Below are positions 48,564 to 57,934 of a stretch of DNA of 64,000 bases, one piece after another. The notes under the pieces were generated by a model, which ran no database searches, was not told the DNA's origin, and saw only the letters and a list, made by a program, of their open reading frames with translations. Position 1 is the first letter of the stretch. Every line of letters starts with the position of its first letter. The stretch comes from a bacterium (lineage in GTDB: Bacteria; Bacillota; Bacilli; Lactobacillales; Streptococcaceae): assembly GCA_905221435.1 (NCBI GenBank), contig CAJNDD010000008.1, positions 1-64,000 of the forward strand. The letters run 5' to 3'. Position numbers and translations under genes: made by a program.

Positions 48564-49826
48564 TTATCGAATAGCCTTACTTCCGATATCGGTTCGGTAA
48601 AAGAGACCTTCTGTGTTTTGTTTGTCGAGTTCACTATAAATAATATTTTGTCCGTCTTTGACGGTGTCTGCTGTGGTGACGAGCATATAGACACGTCCGC
48701 CGTTTGAGAGCAGTGCTCTGCTATTTTCCGCAAATTTAGCACCTGCATAGTAAGTGATGATATCGCCTTCTGTCTTGGCTGGAAGCTTGACACCTTTCTC
48801 ATAAGCCAGTGGGTAACCGTCTGATGCTACAACCACACCCAGAGTCACACCCTTATCCGTCCAAGTGATAGCTGGCTCTTTGCCTTTCAAAATGTCAGTG
48901 ATATTTTGTGCAAAGTCAGATGTCAAACGAGGCAAGATGATTTGCGTTTCAGGATCTCCGAACCGAGCGTTAAACTCGATGACTTTCGGTCCGTCAACTG
49001 TCAAGATTAGCCCTGCGTAAAGGACACCAAGATACGGGCGACCTTCTTTGATCATACCTTCAAGAACTGGCTTGACAATAGTGTCAACCGCTGTGTCAAC
49101 CACGCTCTGTGGCAAGTGAGGAACTGGCGCATAAGCTCCCATACCACCCGTGTTAGGACCCTTGTCGCCGTCATAGGCACGTTTATGGTCCTGAGCCGTC
49201 GGCATGATGTAGAACTTGTCCCCATTGACAAAGGCAAAGAGAGAGAACTCTTCTCCGTCAAGGAATTCCTCGATAACCACACGCGCACCTGAGTCACCAA
49301 ATTTATTGTCCAAAAGCATCTCATGAGCAGCTTCGACTGCTTGCTCAACCGTCTCCGCAACGACGACACCCTTCCCAAGTGCCAAACCATCTGCCTTGAC
49401 AACGATAGGAGCGCCTTTCTCCTTGATATAAGCCTTGGCCTCCTCAAAGTCAGAAAATGTGCCATAGACTGCTGTCGGAACGCCGTATTTGACCATGATT
49501 TCCTTGGCAAAATCCTTGGACCACTCCAGCTCCGCAGCTAATCTTGTCGGACCAAAGGCTTTGAGACCAGCTTGGTTAAAATCATCTACAATCCCAGCAG
49601 CAAGGGCATCATCTGGCCCAATGAAGGTCCAAGCTATATCGTTGCCCTTTGCAAATTCAATCAACTTAGAATGTTCGGAAATAGAGATATTTACCAATTC
49701 CAGCCCATCCAGAGTCATTCCGTCATTTCCTGGAGCTACAAAGACTTTTTCAATGTCTTTTGATTCAAGCAACTTCTTAGCAATCGCATGTTCACGACCA
49801 CCTGAACCAACAACTAACAGCTTCAT
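48564..49826 (-). CDS. purD: Phosphoribosylamine-glycine ligase (GAR synthetase)
   Basis: ATP-grasp enzyme of 420 residues. It starts MKLLVVGSGGREHAIAKKL; ATP-grasp motifs include VVKADGLALGKGVVV and FNARFGDPETQ. It is the first gene of the purD-purE-purK segment, which has its own promoter and PurBox-like site, so the island upstream does not silence it. Confidence 0.97.
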   Translation of the reverse strand: MKLLVVGSGGREHAIAKKLLESKDIEKVFVAPGNDGMTLDGLELVNISISEHSKLIEFAKGNDIAWTFIGPDDALAAGIVDDFNQAGLKAFGPTRLAAELEWSKDFAKEIMVKYGVPTAVYGTFSDFEEAKAYIKEKGAPIVVKADGLALGKGVVVAETVEQAVEAAHEMLLDNKFGDSGARVVIEEFLDGEEFSLFAFVNGDKFYIMPTAQDHKRAYDGDKGPNTGGMGAYAPVPHLPQSVVDTAVDTIVKPVLEGMIKEGRPYLGVLYAGLILTVDGPKVIEFNARFGDPETQIILPRLTSDFAQNITDILKGKEPAITWTDKGVTLGVVVASDGYPLAYEKGVKLPAKTEGDIITYYAGAKFAENSRALLSNGGRVYMLVTTADTVKDGQNIIYSELDKQNTEGLFYRTDIGSKAIR

Positions 49827-49858
49827 CTCTCAACCTCTTTTGCGAATTATTTACTAAC

Positions 49859-49880
49859 ATTATATCATAAACGTTCGTTT
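49859..49880 (-). promoter_or_regulatory. purD promoter with PurBox-like sequence
   Basis: Extended -10 TGATATAAT (TATAAT at 49864-49859) with AAACGAACGTTTATG just upstream (49880-49866). The CGAAC core resembles the PurR PurBox (consensus CCGAAC) with one mismatch. PurR would thus regulate purD directly. Confidence 0.6.
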
Positions 49881-49911
49881 TAATCTTGTTTCACTTAGTG
49901 TTTTAAACTAA

Positions 49912-49940
49912 AAAAGGAAAGAAACTGTTTTCTTCCCTTT
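49912..49940 (-). terminator. Terminator of the ancestral purH end
   Basis: On the minus strand AAAGGGAAGAAAACAGTTTCTTTCCTTT is a hairpin with a T-run, directly after the purH remnant stop. It probably was the native purH terminator before the island arrived. Confidence 0.65.
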
Positions 49941-49947
49941 TGTCTTC

Positions 49948-50052
49948 TTAATGTCTAAAATGTCTCACGCCTGTGAAGACCATAGTCAAGCCATACTTGT
50001 CCGCAGCTTCGATGGATTCTTGGTCACGTACTGATCCACCAGGCTGGATAAT
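49948..50052 (-). pseudogene. Displaced 3' end of purH
   Basis: 105 bp encoding the last 34 residues of PurH plus the stop (starting [13 protein letters not shown], ending GVRHFRH). It differs from the intact copy (55015-55119) at 11 bases, all at codon third positions, and encodes the same 34 amino acids. Homology stops at 50052, about 30 bases from the receiver-like gene. It shows where the purH-purD junction was before the methyltransferase island entered. Confidence 0.95.
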
Positions 50053-50082
50053 AGTTATTCTCCGAAACAAGATATTCCTTAA

Positions 50083-51486
50083 CTATAAATGTTGGTAACC
50101 TTTTTTGTAAATGACTGTCGCCAGCTTATTCTTTATTGTACTAAGCATATCGGGATTAATAGAAAACAGAACTTCCTTTTCACCAATTGTAGTATCAGTA
50201 ATAGGAATTGAAGTAATTTGTGAAAAATCTAAAATCAAATAGACTGAACTATTTTGATAATTTTTATGCTTAAACTCTAGTGCATTAAATATAGTATCAT
50301 TAAGCTTAAATACTACGTTCCCATCTTCATTCTTGAATTTGAATTTATCCTCGTAAAACTCATCGGATAAAATTTTTTCAATTAAGTTTTTAGAGATAAC
50401 GCATCCACGAATGAACTTATAATAACGTCTTTTATTTTGCGCTATATCACATTCTGGGCTGATTTCTAAGATAATTTCTTTATAGAAAGTTTCAGAATCA
50501 GTATATTTGTCAATAGCTCTTTTAAAGTGTTCCTCATCTTCAATTTTATCCACTAGATTATATGCTAAAAATGTATTATCATCAACAATTACTTTACCCA
50601 TGTGTTGTTCATTTGCTAAGTAATTTATATTTAACCATCGATTTAACTCTTGAATCTCAAATCCATCTGGAAGACTATCCCCTAAATGGTTTAAACCTGC
50701 TGAAGTCAACTCGATTTCTCTCTCCATCCCATGGTTCAAATAAATTTTTAAAAATTTATTTAAACATTTATATGATGCATTTATTTTTCCAATATTATTC
50801 TGGCTTCCCATCGATTTTTCTAATTCTAAATAAGCTAACAACTCTACAATTTTCTTGGTCGGCGCTTCTCGTCTTATATTTCCAATTTTTAATAGACCTG
50901 CAATGTCTGAAATTAGCTTCTGTTCTTTATATAGAATCATGTTCTCCCAATGAGAGAAATACTCTAGCATGGGAACTTCTCTAGTTACTTGTTCAAGTTT
51001 TCTTTCAAGTTCCTGATCTTTCCCTTCAATAAATTTATAAGAATCTTCCCCTTCTTTTGTTTCAAAAAAATCTATTTTATCTAAACTTTGAACTTCCCAT
51101 GGAAATAAATGTTTTTTATCCTCTTTTAATTTACCGTTGCTATCAGATAAACGTTCTTTTAAATCTTCTTTAAATTGACTCACATCACTCTCTGTCTGGC
51201 TCCAAAGAAAAATAAAATAAGGCCCATTATTTTTAGGAATTATACTACTAAGATATCTAATAATAGTATCAATCGGGCGCCCTGTCGCACCAGGAATCAA
51301 ATTATAATCTAAAAAAACTAGTCTGGTAGCTTCTTTTTCAATTCCTTCCAAAGGTAAATTTTCAGGGTCAGCATCATAGTAGCGAAAAGACTTATTATTT
51401 TTTGATAAAAGTTTAATTAAAGGCTTTGCTTCCATATATTTATCATCTAAGATCACAATAGATCCATTATTAGGTAAATTATTCAT
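50083..51486 (-). CDS. Receiver-like protein of a methyltransferase-GHKL operon
   Basis: 467 residues. Residues 9-100 fit a receiver domain: SIVILDD with the acidic pair D14/D15, LVFLDY with the predicted phosphoacceptor D60, and FIFLWSQ with the S/T position. The rest is unrelated to known output domains I recall; it is mainly helical and contains a conserved-looking SPECDIAQN stretch at 343-351. No DNA-binding or nuclease motif is visible. It starts eight bases after the GHKL gene, as the third gene of the operon. AT-rich and foreign. I infer a signalling or effector partner of the GHKL protein. Confidence 0.75.
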   Translation of the reverse strand: MNNLPNNGSIVILDDKYMEAKPLIKLLSKNNKSFRYYDADPENLPLEGIEKEATRLVFLDYNLIPGATGRPIDTIIRYLSSIIPKNNGPYFIFLWSQTESDVSQFKEDLKERLSDSNGKLKEDKKHLFPWEVQSLDKIDFFETKEGEDSYKFIEGKDQELERKLEQVTREVPMLEYFSHWENMILYKEQKLISDIAGLLKIGNIRREAPTKKIVELLAYLELEKSMGSQNNIGKINASYKCLNKFLKIYLNHGMEREIELTSAGLNHLGDSLPDGFEIQELNRWLNINYLANEQHMGKVIVDDNTFLAYNLVDKIEDEEHFKRAIDKYTDSETFYKEIILEISPECDIAQNKRRYYKFIRGCVISKNLIEKILSDEFYEDKFKFKNEDGNVVFKLNDTIFNALEFKHKNYQNSSVYLILDFSQITSIPITDTTIGEKEVLFSINPDMLSTIKNKLATVIYKKGYQHL

Positions 51487-51494
51487 ATTCTATC

Positions 51495-53585
51495 TTATCC
51501 CTCCGACAATGGTAAACTTAGTATTATAGCCGCACCTGATTGGTATTCTTTCGGTAAATCCAAATCTTTATTTTCTGGAAAAAGTAATTGTCCTTTTTGT
51601 GAATTCATAATTTCGTTAACAATATTTAGCCCTAGACCCAGTCCACCTTGTTTTTCTCCGACAAAAGGACGGATCATATCCTCTGGATTTCCTTGAAATC
51701 CCATCCCGTTATCTGCTATTATCAGCTCAACACGATCCCTATCAGTTAGAACCGTATCAATTAAGATTTTTTTTTGCTTTTTCCCTGATTTATGTGTCCA
51801 ATATATTGAGTTATCAATGATATTCATAATAGCAGACACAATTAAACCTTTGTCACACAAAACCTTATAATTCTTATCTTTATAAAAACTATCAATCGAA
51901 ACTTCATGGGCTTCTAGCCTAAACTCAACATTAAATAAAGCATTATTAATAATCTCTATAACAGAGTAGTTAGATTTTCTTCTATTTCGTAATATCGAGG
52001 TATATCCTTCAATTACATCCCGTAGTCTATGCGTTAACTGATCAATTCTTTGAATCTCTGTAGAATTCCATGAAATAACAGAAAGTTCCTTTACAATTTT
52101 TTCCATCTCATGGATAACAATTGCATAACTGCTTGTAGCTGATGAAGTCTTTACGTAAGTTTCTTTAATAAATTTATACTCTGACTTCACTCGATTTAAT
52201 TTATGAAAAATCTGTCTCTTAATTTTTGTTTCAACATCTAAAGAGTCAATATCATTTGCTACTTCATCAATAATGTCAACTAAATCTTTATTATCTTCTT
52301 TTAAGGATTGGCGTAATCTATCCTTATCAATATTTCTTTCTCTAGTAAATTCAAATAAATATTTCTCGATTATATTTACAAACGTTTCATAGCTCTGGTT
52401 GTAAATGAAACCTTCTCGATTTGCTTTTTCGACCAATCCCCTACTCTCATTACGTTTTAGAGATATAGCTCCTAAAATTATATTGTTACTCAATGAACTA
52501 GCTGGATTATTTACACGTTTTGAATCAAGATTGAGCCAATCATTTCCCTTTTCACCATAATCTAAAACACGCATATTATCACGGAAAATTCGTATTCCCC
52601 CATTTTCAGTCAGGTAGTCTTTAAAAGATTTCTTATCTTCCATAATAAAGCGAGTAACATCAGATGATTTATCAAAAACATATAATTCTATAGAAAAATC
52701 ATTTATCCCATACTGTTCCATACAATTTTTAGATTTGTCTTGAAAAAATTTAGCTGGGTCTTTACGTTTGCTATCACTGAAAAAATCAAGTGGAATTATA
52801 TCTTTTTCTATCCTACGAGATTTAACTGACATATTGTCATAGGGTAAAAATTCATACTTAAAATCTTCAATATTGCCATCTTTAAACTTCGCTGTCGAAC
52901 GGTATAAAGCAAATTGTTTAATCTGTCCGAAATCTAACATCCCTTCTAGCCAATCATCATGTGTACTTTTTATATTAACTTTAAACGATTCTTGGGACTC
53001 AAACGGAGAATTCAAAGAAACGATTTGTCTATATGTTTCACGAAATTTACGTTTATTCCACTGCTCTATATTTCTAATCTGAATCCTTGTTCCAGTGCTA
53101 TTTATAAACTTCTGAGGCTCCCGTTCCTTAATAGTAATTGGTATTTCATCTAAAAACTGATTTGAATCAAACTTACTCCAATCAATTTTAAAATATACTT
53201 CAAGATTTCCCTTCGATCTAGTAATAATTTCAATTTCTTTACCTAGTTTATGAATTCCGAATCGGCCAATTCCTTTTTCTCCAATCGGTAAACGCCCTAA
53301 CTTAGTCTTCTTTTCTTCATCAACTTGTTTCTTTTTATGAGTATTTCCTGGTTGCATCCAGACATCTCTAATCGTTTCAAAAGACATTCCTACTCCGTTA
53401 TCTTCTACAACGATTTCCCCAAGCATTTCTGAGTCTAAATAGGATAAATTTACCTCACATTCTGTAGCATCAGCATCGTATGAGTTTTTTATTAACTCTA
53501 ATAATGCGATACCCTCATTTTTAATTAACTGATCTCCCAATTGAATTAAAATTTGAGCTTTCGGTCTAAATTTAATTTCTGTCAT
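51495..53585 (-). CDS. Protein with two GHKL ATPase domains (MORC/Hsp90-like and histidine-kinase-like)
   Basis: 696 residues. The N-terminal GHKL domain has E30/N34 in LLELIKNSYDADA, D62 in VEDNGVGM and the lid GEKGIGRFGIHKLG, as in MORC/MutL/Hsp90-type ATPases. The middle (about 130-450) is a transducer-like region. H492 in IVIHEMEKIVKEL resembles the H-box of a dimerisation domain, and a second GHKL domain follows with N592 (IDNSIYW), D625 (ADNGMGF) and GGLGLGLNIV (about 648-657), as in histidine kinases. It starts three bases after the methyltransferase gene. I know of GHKL ATPases linked to DNA methyltransferases, but this fused architecture is unusual. Confidence 0.85.
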   Translation of the reverse strand: MTEIKFRPKAQILIQLGDQLIKNEGIALLELIKNSYDADATECEVNLSYLDSEMLGEIVVEDNGVGMSFETIRDVWMQPGNTHKKKQVDEEKKTKLGRLPIGEKGIGRFGIHKLGKEIEIITRSKGNLEVYFKIDWSKFDSNQFLDEIPITIKEREPQKFINSTGTRIQIRNIEQWNKRKFRETYRQIVSLNSPFESQESFKVNIKSTHDDWLEGMLDFGQIKQFALYRSTAKFKDGNIEDFKYEFLPYDNMSVKSRRIEKDIIPLDFFSDSKRKDPAKFFQDKSKNCMEQYGINDFSIELYVFDKSSDVTRFIMEDKKSFKDYLTENGGIRIFRDNMRVLDYGEKGNDWLNLDSKRVNNPASSLSNNIILGAISLKRNESRGLVEKANREGFIYNQSYETFVNIIEKYLFEFTRERNIDKDRLRQSLKEDNKDLVDIIDEVANDIDSLDVETKIKRQIFHKLNRVKSEYKFIKETYVKTSSATSSYAIVIHEMEKIVKELSVISWNSTEIQRIDQLTHRLRDVIEGYTSILRNRRKSNYSVIEIINNALFNVEFRLEAHEVSIDSFYKDKNYKVLCDKGLIVSAIMNIIDNSIYWTHKSGKKQKKILIDTVLTDRDRVELIIADNGMGFQGNPEDMIRPFVGEKQGGLGLGLNIVNEIMNSQKGQLLFPENKDLDLPKEYQSGAAIILSLPLSEG

Positions 53586-53588
53586 CTC

Positions 53589-54842
53589 TTAGTCCTCGTC
53601 AATAAAATATTCCTCTAATTTTTTTGCAATATAATAAGCCATTAGAGGAGGTACGGCATTACCAATTTGGGTAAACGCTGCTGTTCTTGAACCTTCAAAA
53701 AAGTAATCATCAGGGAAAGATTGGATTCTAGCAGCTTCTCTAACACTTATGGAACGGCATTGCTTAATATCAGGATGTATAAAATAATGCCCATCCTTTG
53801 CAATATGTGCAATCATAGTGTGAGAGGATGGTAAATTTGAAGCTAACACCTTAAACCTATCTAAAAATGATTTTTGATTTTTGTGCGTCACAAGATTAGC
53901 AGGTAATGAATCATACCTCAATCTTACTCTACTTTTATCCCACAAATCAATAGCTCTAGCATAAATTTCTCTATCTCTGTTATTCGTATATCTTGAAACA
54001 TGCCATGTCAATGGAGCGTCACTATCTCTTATAAAACTCTTAACTAAATAATCATGCGTTCTAGACACATACGTATTATCTTCAGTATCAATATCTAATT
54101 TAGCTAAATCATTCAAAATACATTTTACACTTGCATTCGGAAAATTTATTTTTTTAAAAACAGGGTAAGAAAAATTAAACTCTTCTTTCCATCCGATTAA
54201 AATTACTCTTTTACGTTTCTGTAAAACACCAAAATCTTCCGCATTTAAAACCTGGTGTTCTACTTTATATCCTGATTTCGAAAAAGATTCTATAATATCA
54301 TCTAAAATTTTACCATTTCCAGCAGTTAAAATTCCTGGAACGTTTTCAAAAATAAACATTTTGGGAGAGTAATGAGTAATAAATTTTACATACAGTTTAT
54401 ATAAGTAGTTCCTAGGATCATCTTTCATACCTGTAACACTTACAGATCGTCCCATTACAGAGTATGCTTGACATGGCGGTCCTCCAATTACTAAATCTAC
54501 TTTTTTGGTTTCTGTATATCTAACATATTTATCTACCTGCTTAAAAACTTCATATATACTATTATCATTAAGTTCTGTATTGATAACACTTTCTAAAATT
54601 TCCTTAGGGACCTTTCCCCATAACTCTTCCCTAGATATTTCTCTACGAAGGTATTGATAATAGAAATCAATCTTCCTATTTTCTTTTAAATAGTAATATG
54701 ACAATCTGGTTTTTAATGTATTGCAAGCATGTAAATTCATTTCCACGTGAGCTAATGGTTTATAATTCCCTGTTCGTTTGAATCCTTCCGACAACCCCCC
54801 CGCTCCAGCGAATAAATCTATATACTGTATTTTAGCTTTCAT
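53589..54842 (-). CDS. C5-cytosine DNA methyltransferase
   Basis: 417 residues with ordered C5-methyltransferase motifs: I (IDLFAGAGGLSEGF), IV with catalytic C124 (GGPPCQAYSVMGR), VI (FENVPGIL), VIII (VLQKRKRVILIG), a target-recognition region of about 120 residues, and IX/X (REAARIQSFPDDY, IGNAVPPLMAYYI). It methylates cytosine in an unknown site. It is the first gene of an AT-rich three-gene operon with a GHKL protein and a receiver-like protein, and no restriction endonuclease gene is adjacent. Confidence 0.96.
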   Translation of the reverse strand: MKAKIQYIDLFAGAGGLSEGFKRTGNYKPLAHVEMNLHACNTLKTRLSYYYLKENRKIDFYYQYLRREISREELWGKVPKEILESVINTELNDNSIYEVFKQVDKYVRYTETKKVDLVIGGPPCQAYSVMGRSVSVTGMKDDPRNYLYKLYVKFITHYSPKMFIFENVPGILTAGNGKILDDIIESFSKSGYKVEHQVLNAEDFGVLQKRKRVILIGWKEEFNFSYPVFKKINFPNASVKCILNDLAKLDIDTEDNTYVSRTHDYLVKSFIRDSDAPLTWHVSRYTNNRDREIYARAIDLWDKSRVRLRYDSLPANLVTHKNQKSFLDRFKVLASNLPSSHTMIAHIAKDGHYFIHPDIKQCRSISVREAARIQSFPDDYFFEGSRTAAFTQIGNAVPPLMAYYIAKKLEEYFIDED

Positions 54843-54876
54843 TTAAATTCGTACTCTTTTTATCTTTTTACTTTTT

Positions 54877-54885
54877 ATTATACCA
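54877..54885 (-). promoter_or_regulatory. Promoter of the methyltransferase operon
   Basis: Extended -10 TGGTATAAT on the minus strand, about 35 bases before the ATG. There is no good -35. It drives the operon independently of purH. Confidence 0.6.
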
Positions 54886-54980
54886 TTTTTATGAAAACGT
54901 TAATTCATTTATAGTCAAAACTTAATAAAATAATGATTTTTTAATTATTAATAAATCTCCAATTGTTGACTTCATTATTA

Positions 54981-55008
54981 AAGGCACCCATCCATCAATG
55001 TGCGCCTT
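54981..55008 (-). terminator. Probable terminator after intact purH
   Basis: Imperfect stem GGCGCACAT...ATGGGTGCC followed by TTTAATAAT, seven bases after the purH stop on the minus strand. Confidence 0.5.
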
Positions 55009-55014
55009 ATCTTC

Positions 55015-56562
55015 TTAATGTCTAAAATGTCTCACTCCTGTGAAGACCATAGTCAAGCCGTATTTATCCGCTGCTTCGATGGATTCTTGATCACGGACTG
55101 AGCCTCCTGGCTGGATGATGGCCTTGATACCTGCTTTGGCGATTTCTTCCACGTTATCGGCAAATGGGAAGAAGGCATCTGAAGCAAGAACTGCGCCGTC
55201 AAGACGGTCTTTGGCTTGGTCAATGGCAATACGGACTGAAGCCACACGGTTGGTTTGACCTGGGCCAACACCAAGTGTCATGTGGTCGTTGGTGATGATG
55301 ATACCGTTTGATTTGACGTACTTGATAGCCTTCCAAGCAAACTCAAGGGCAGTAGCCTCTGTCTCTGTTGGCTGGCGTTTGGTCACCACTTGCCAGTCAG
55401 CCGGGCTTTCCTTGACCACATCTTGGTTTTGCACCAGAAGTCCACCTACTACACCTGTGTACTCAGCCTCTACTTCACTAGCTTCTTGAGCATCAAATGG
55501 CAAGGAAAGGATACGCAAGTTTTTCTTTTTGTTGGTCAAAATGGCCAGCGCTTCATCCGTATAGCTTGGTGCAATGATGATTTCAAGGAAAACGCCGTGC
55601 ATCTTCTCAGCTGTCGCAGCATCCACCTCACGGTTAAGAACGACAATCCCACCGAAGATAGACACTGGGTCAGACTCATAAGCGTAGTCCCAAGCAGTTT
55701 CGATGTCATCTGCCTGACCAAATCCACATGGGTTCATGTGTTTGAGAGCCACGACGGTTGGACGTTCTTTGAAGTCACGGATGATACGGATAGCAGCATC
55801 CGCGTCACGGATGTTATTGAATGACAATTCCTTACCGTTAAGCTGTTTGGCTGATGCAATCGAATAGTCCGTTGGCAAAGCTTTTTGGTAGAAATCGGCA
55901 TCTTGTTGAGGATTTTCCCCATAGCGCATAGCTTGTTTGAGGTCATAGGTCAAGGTCAACTTTTCAGGTTTGCTTTCGCCCACTTGAGCTGTAAAATACT
56001 CTGCAATCAAGGCATCATAAGCTGCAGTGTGACGGAAAACCTTGGCTGCTAAACGTTGACGCGTTTCATAAGTCGTTTTGCCGTTGGCTGACAATTCATC
56101 AAGAACCACCGCATAATCCGCAGGATCCACCACAACTGTTACACTAGCGTGGTTTTTAGCTGCTGAACGAAGCATTGATGGACCACCGATATCAATGTTT
56201 TCGACTGCATCAGCGTAAGTCACGTCTGGTTTGAGGATGGTTTCCTTGAATGGGTAAAGGTTTACCACAACAAGGTCGATAAGCTCAATCTGATTGTCCT
56301 TAGCCGCTTCCAAGTGACTATCCAAGTCACGACGAGCGAGGAGCCCACCGTGAATATTTGGGTGAAGGGTCTTGACACGACCGTCCATCATTTCTGGGAA
56401 GCCAGTCACATCATCGATGGCAATAGTCTCTACCCCAACATTATCAAGGGCAACCTTGGTACCACCTGTCGAGATGATATCCCATCCAAGTTTTTTAAGT
56501 TCTTGGGCAAATTCAACAATGCCCGCTTTGTCTGAGACGCTGATTAAGGCGCGTTTAGTCAT
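55015..56562 (-). CDS. purH: Bifunctional AICAR transformylase/IMP cyclohydrolase
   Basis: The last two steps to IMP. 515 residues, standard length. The N-terminal MGS-like cyclohydrolase domain begins [20 protein letters not shown] and holds GGTKVALDN; the C-terminal transformylase has the KHMNPCGFG motif with its catalytic lysine-histidine. The last 34 codons also occur as a second copy at 49948-50052. AGGAG lies before the ATG. Confidence 0.97.
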   Translation of the reverse strand: MTKRALISVSDKAGIVEFAQELKKLGWDIISTGGTKVALDNVGVETIAIDDVTGFPEMMDGRVKTLHPNIHGGLLARRDLDSHLEAAKDNQIELIDLVVVNLYPFKETILKPDVTYADAVENIDIGGPSMLRSAAKNHASVTVVVDPADYAVVLDELSANGKTTYETRQRLAAKVFRHTAAYDALIAEYFTAQVGESKPEKLTLTYDLKQAMRYGENPQQDADFYQKALPTDYSIASAKQLNGKELSFNNIRDADAAIRIIRDFKERPTVVALKHMNPCGFGQADDIETAWDYAYESDPVSIFGGIVVLNREVDAATAEKMHGVFLEIIIAPSYTDEALAILTNKKKNLRILSLPFDAQEASEVEAEYTGVVGGLLVQNQDVVKESPADWQVVTKRQPTETEATALEFAWKAIKYVKSNGIIITNDHMTLGVGPGQTNRVASVRIAIDQAKDRLDGAVLASDAFFPFADNVEEIAKAGIKAIIQPGGSVRDQESIEAADKYGLTMVFTGVRHFRH

Positions 56563-56579
56563 ATCTTTTCTCCTATTTA

Positions 56580-57374
56580 CTAATTTAAATCATTATTAAC
56601 TTTACTTCTCTTCGATTCATATTTTGATAGCACGATTTGCTTAACTTTCCCGACATAGTTTTTTAATTTATTCGTTGATTGTTTGAACTCTCCACCATCT
56701 AAAGAAAATTGAGCCATATAACAATTATCAAAAATATCTGTATAATATATATTAAATCTGTTGTTTTCGAATTCACTATCTGAGAATGTAACAGTTAAAT
56801 ATCCACATTGATCTCTACGAACGATTACCTTAGTGTGAATAGGAATTAATTCTTGTGTTTCTTCATTATTAATTTTATAGCTGTTTATAATAGCATGATT
56901 TAGACCGATATTCTTTAATTCTAAGTACAATACCTTATTAATCGAATTTTGTTCTATGTAATTATTTTGATCTGTAACAACTACACTATCTGTTATCCCT
57001 ATCTTATCAATTAAATCTCTATTTTCTTGATTACTACTGTTAAAAACATCTATCATTTCATTAAATGTTAGGGAACGAACTATTAGTATTGGTTTATTAT
57101 TCAGCCTTCTTTCTTCAGACATCAAATTTTGATTGTTCTTTTCTGACTCTTCTCTCTTTAATCTATCATTTGCTAGTGTATTTTCAAAGACCTTAATCGT
57201 CACATATACCCCTATAATAGCTCCAAAATATCCCAACCAATCATAACGATCTGATATATTATTCAAGAGAGGAATTCTTGTTGATATGTTCGTCAAGTCG
57301 ACTATCAATAATATTGTTGTAACAACAAAGACAATCTGAAATACATGATTACTTATATATTCTCTTATTCTCAC
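56580..57374 (-). CDS. Membrane-anchored protein inserted between purN and purH
   Basis: 264 residues starting GTG at 57374 within the purN stop (GTGA overlap), so expressed with the pur operon. Two N-terminal hydrophobic segments (about 12-30 and 46-62) precede a basic helix ([13 protein letters not shown]) and a soluble C-terminal region with strands around residues 95-245. No family recognised. AT-rich compared with pur genes; in pneumococcus I recall a VanZ-like membrane gene in this gap. Its role, perhaps in phage or stress sensing, is a guess. Confidence 0.6.
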   Translation of the reverse strand: MRIREYISNHVFQIVFVVTTILLIVDLTNISTRIPLLNNISDRYDWLGYFGAIIGVYVTIKVFENTLANDRLKREESEKNNQNLMSEERRLNNKPILIVRSLTFNEMIDVFNSSNQENRDLIDKIGITDSVVVTDQNNYIEQNSINKVLYLELKNIGLNHAIINSYKINNEETQELIPIHTKVIVRRDQCGYLTVTFSDSEFENNRFNIYYTDIFDNCYMAQFSLDGGEFKQSTNKLKNYVGKVKQIVLSKYESKRSKVNNDLN

Positions 57375-57934
57375 TTTGAATCAACCTTCCTCCCTACTCC
57401 CAAGCTATCCAGCACCTCTGGATACAACTTGTACTCCGCCTCATGAATCCGAGCTTCAAAGCTTTCGATGGTATCATCAGCTAATCGTGGCACACGCACT
57501 TGTTTGATGACCTTTCCTGTATCCACACCCGAATCCACCCAGTGAATGGTCACGCCGCTCTCACTAACACCAGCATTCCAAGCATCCTCAATCCCATGAG
57601 CTCCTGGAAATTCGGGCAGGTAGGCTGGATGGATATTGATAATACGCCCCTCGTAGGCTCCAAGTAAGGTTGGTCCAACGATTTTCATGTAGCCAGCGAG
57701 GCAAACCAAGTCAATCTGGTGTTCTTCCAAGAGTTCGACAAGAGCTGCTTCGTAGTCCGCCTTGTTCTCAAACTCCTTGAGTTCAAAAGCATAGGACAGG
57801 ACGCCGAGCTTGTCTGCACGTTCCAGCACATAGGCGTCACGATGGTCTGAAAAGACAAACTCCACCGGAAATTCTTCGGCAATCATCTGAAAATTTGAGC
57901 CGTTACCAGAGGCAAAAACCGCTATTTTTTTCAT
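57371..57934 (-). CDS. purN: Phosphoribosylglycinamide formyltransferase
   Basis: Formyl transfer from 10-formyl-THF to GAR. 187 residues. It starts [20 protein letters not shown], and the catalytic region has [12 protein letters not shown] with H and the folate loop [12 protein letters not shown]. It overlaps purM by four bases and the downstream inserted gene by four bases. Confidence 0.97.
   Translation of the reverse strand: MKKIAVFASGNGSNFQMIAEEFPVEFVFSDHRDAYVLERADKLGVLSYAFELKEFENKADYEAALVELLEEHQIDLVCLAGYMKIVGPTLLGAYEGRIINIHPAYLPEFPGAHGIEDAWNAGVSESGVTIHWVDSGVDTGKVIKQVRVPRLADDTIESFEARIHEAEYKLYPEVLDSLGVGRKVDSK

Noticed and set aside
48500..48802. 100-codon minus-strand frame overlapping the purD 3' end
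   Set aside because: It lies mostly inside purD in another frame, with no independent signals.
49948..50052. Site-specific integration scar left by an integrase
   Set aside because: No integrase or excisionase gene and no short exact att core; the two copies differ at 11 sites across 105 bp, better explained by homologous recombination with a divergent donor.
50083..54842. Simple type II restriction-modification locus
   Set aside because: A methyltransferase is present but neither partner shows a restriction nuclease motif; both carry signalling or ATPase features instead.
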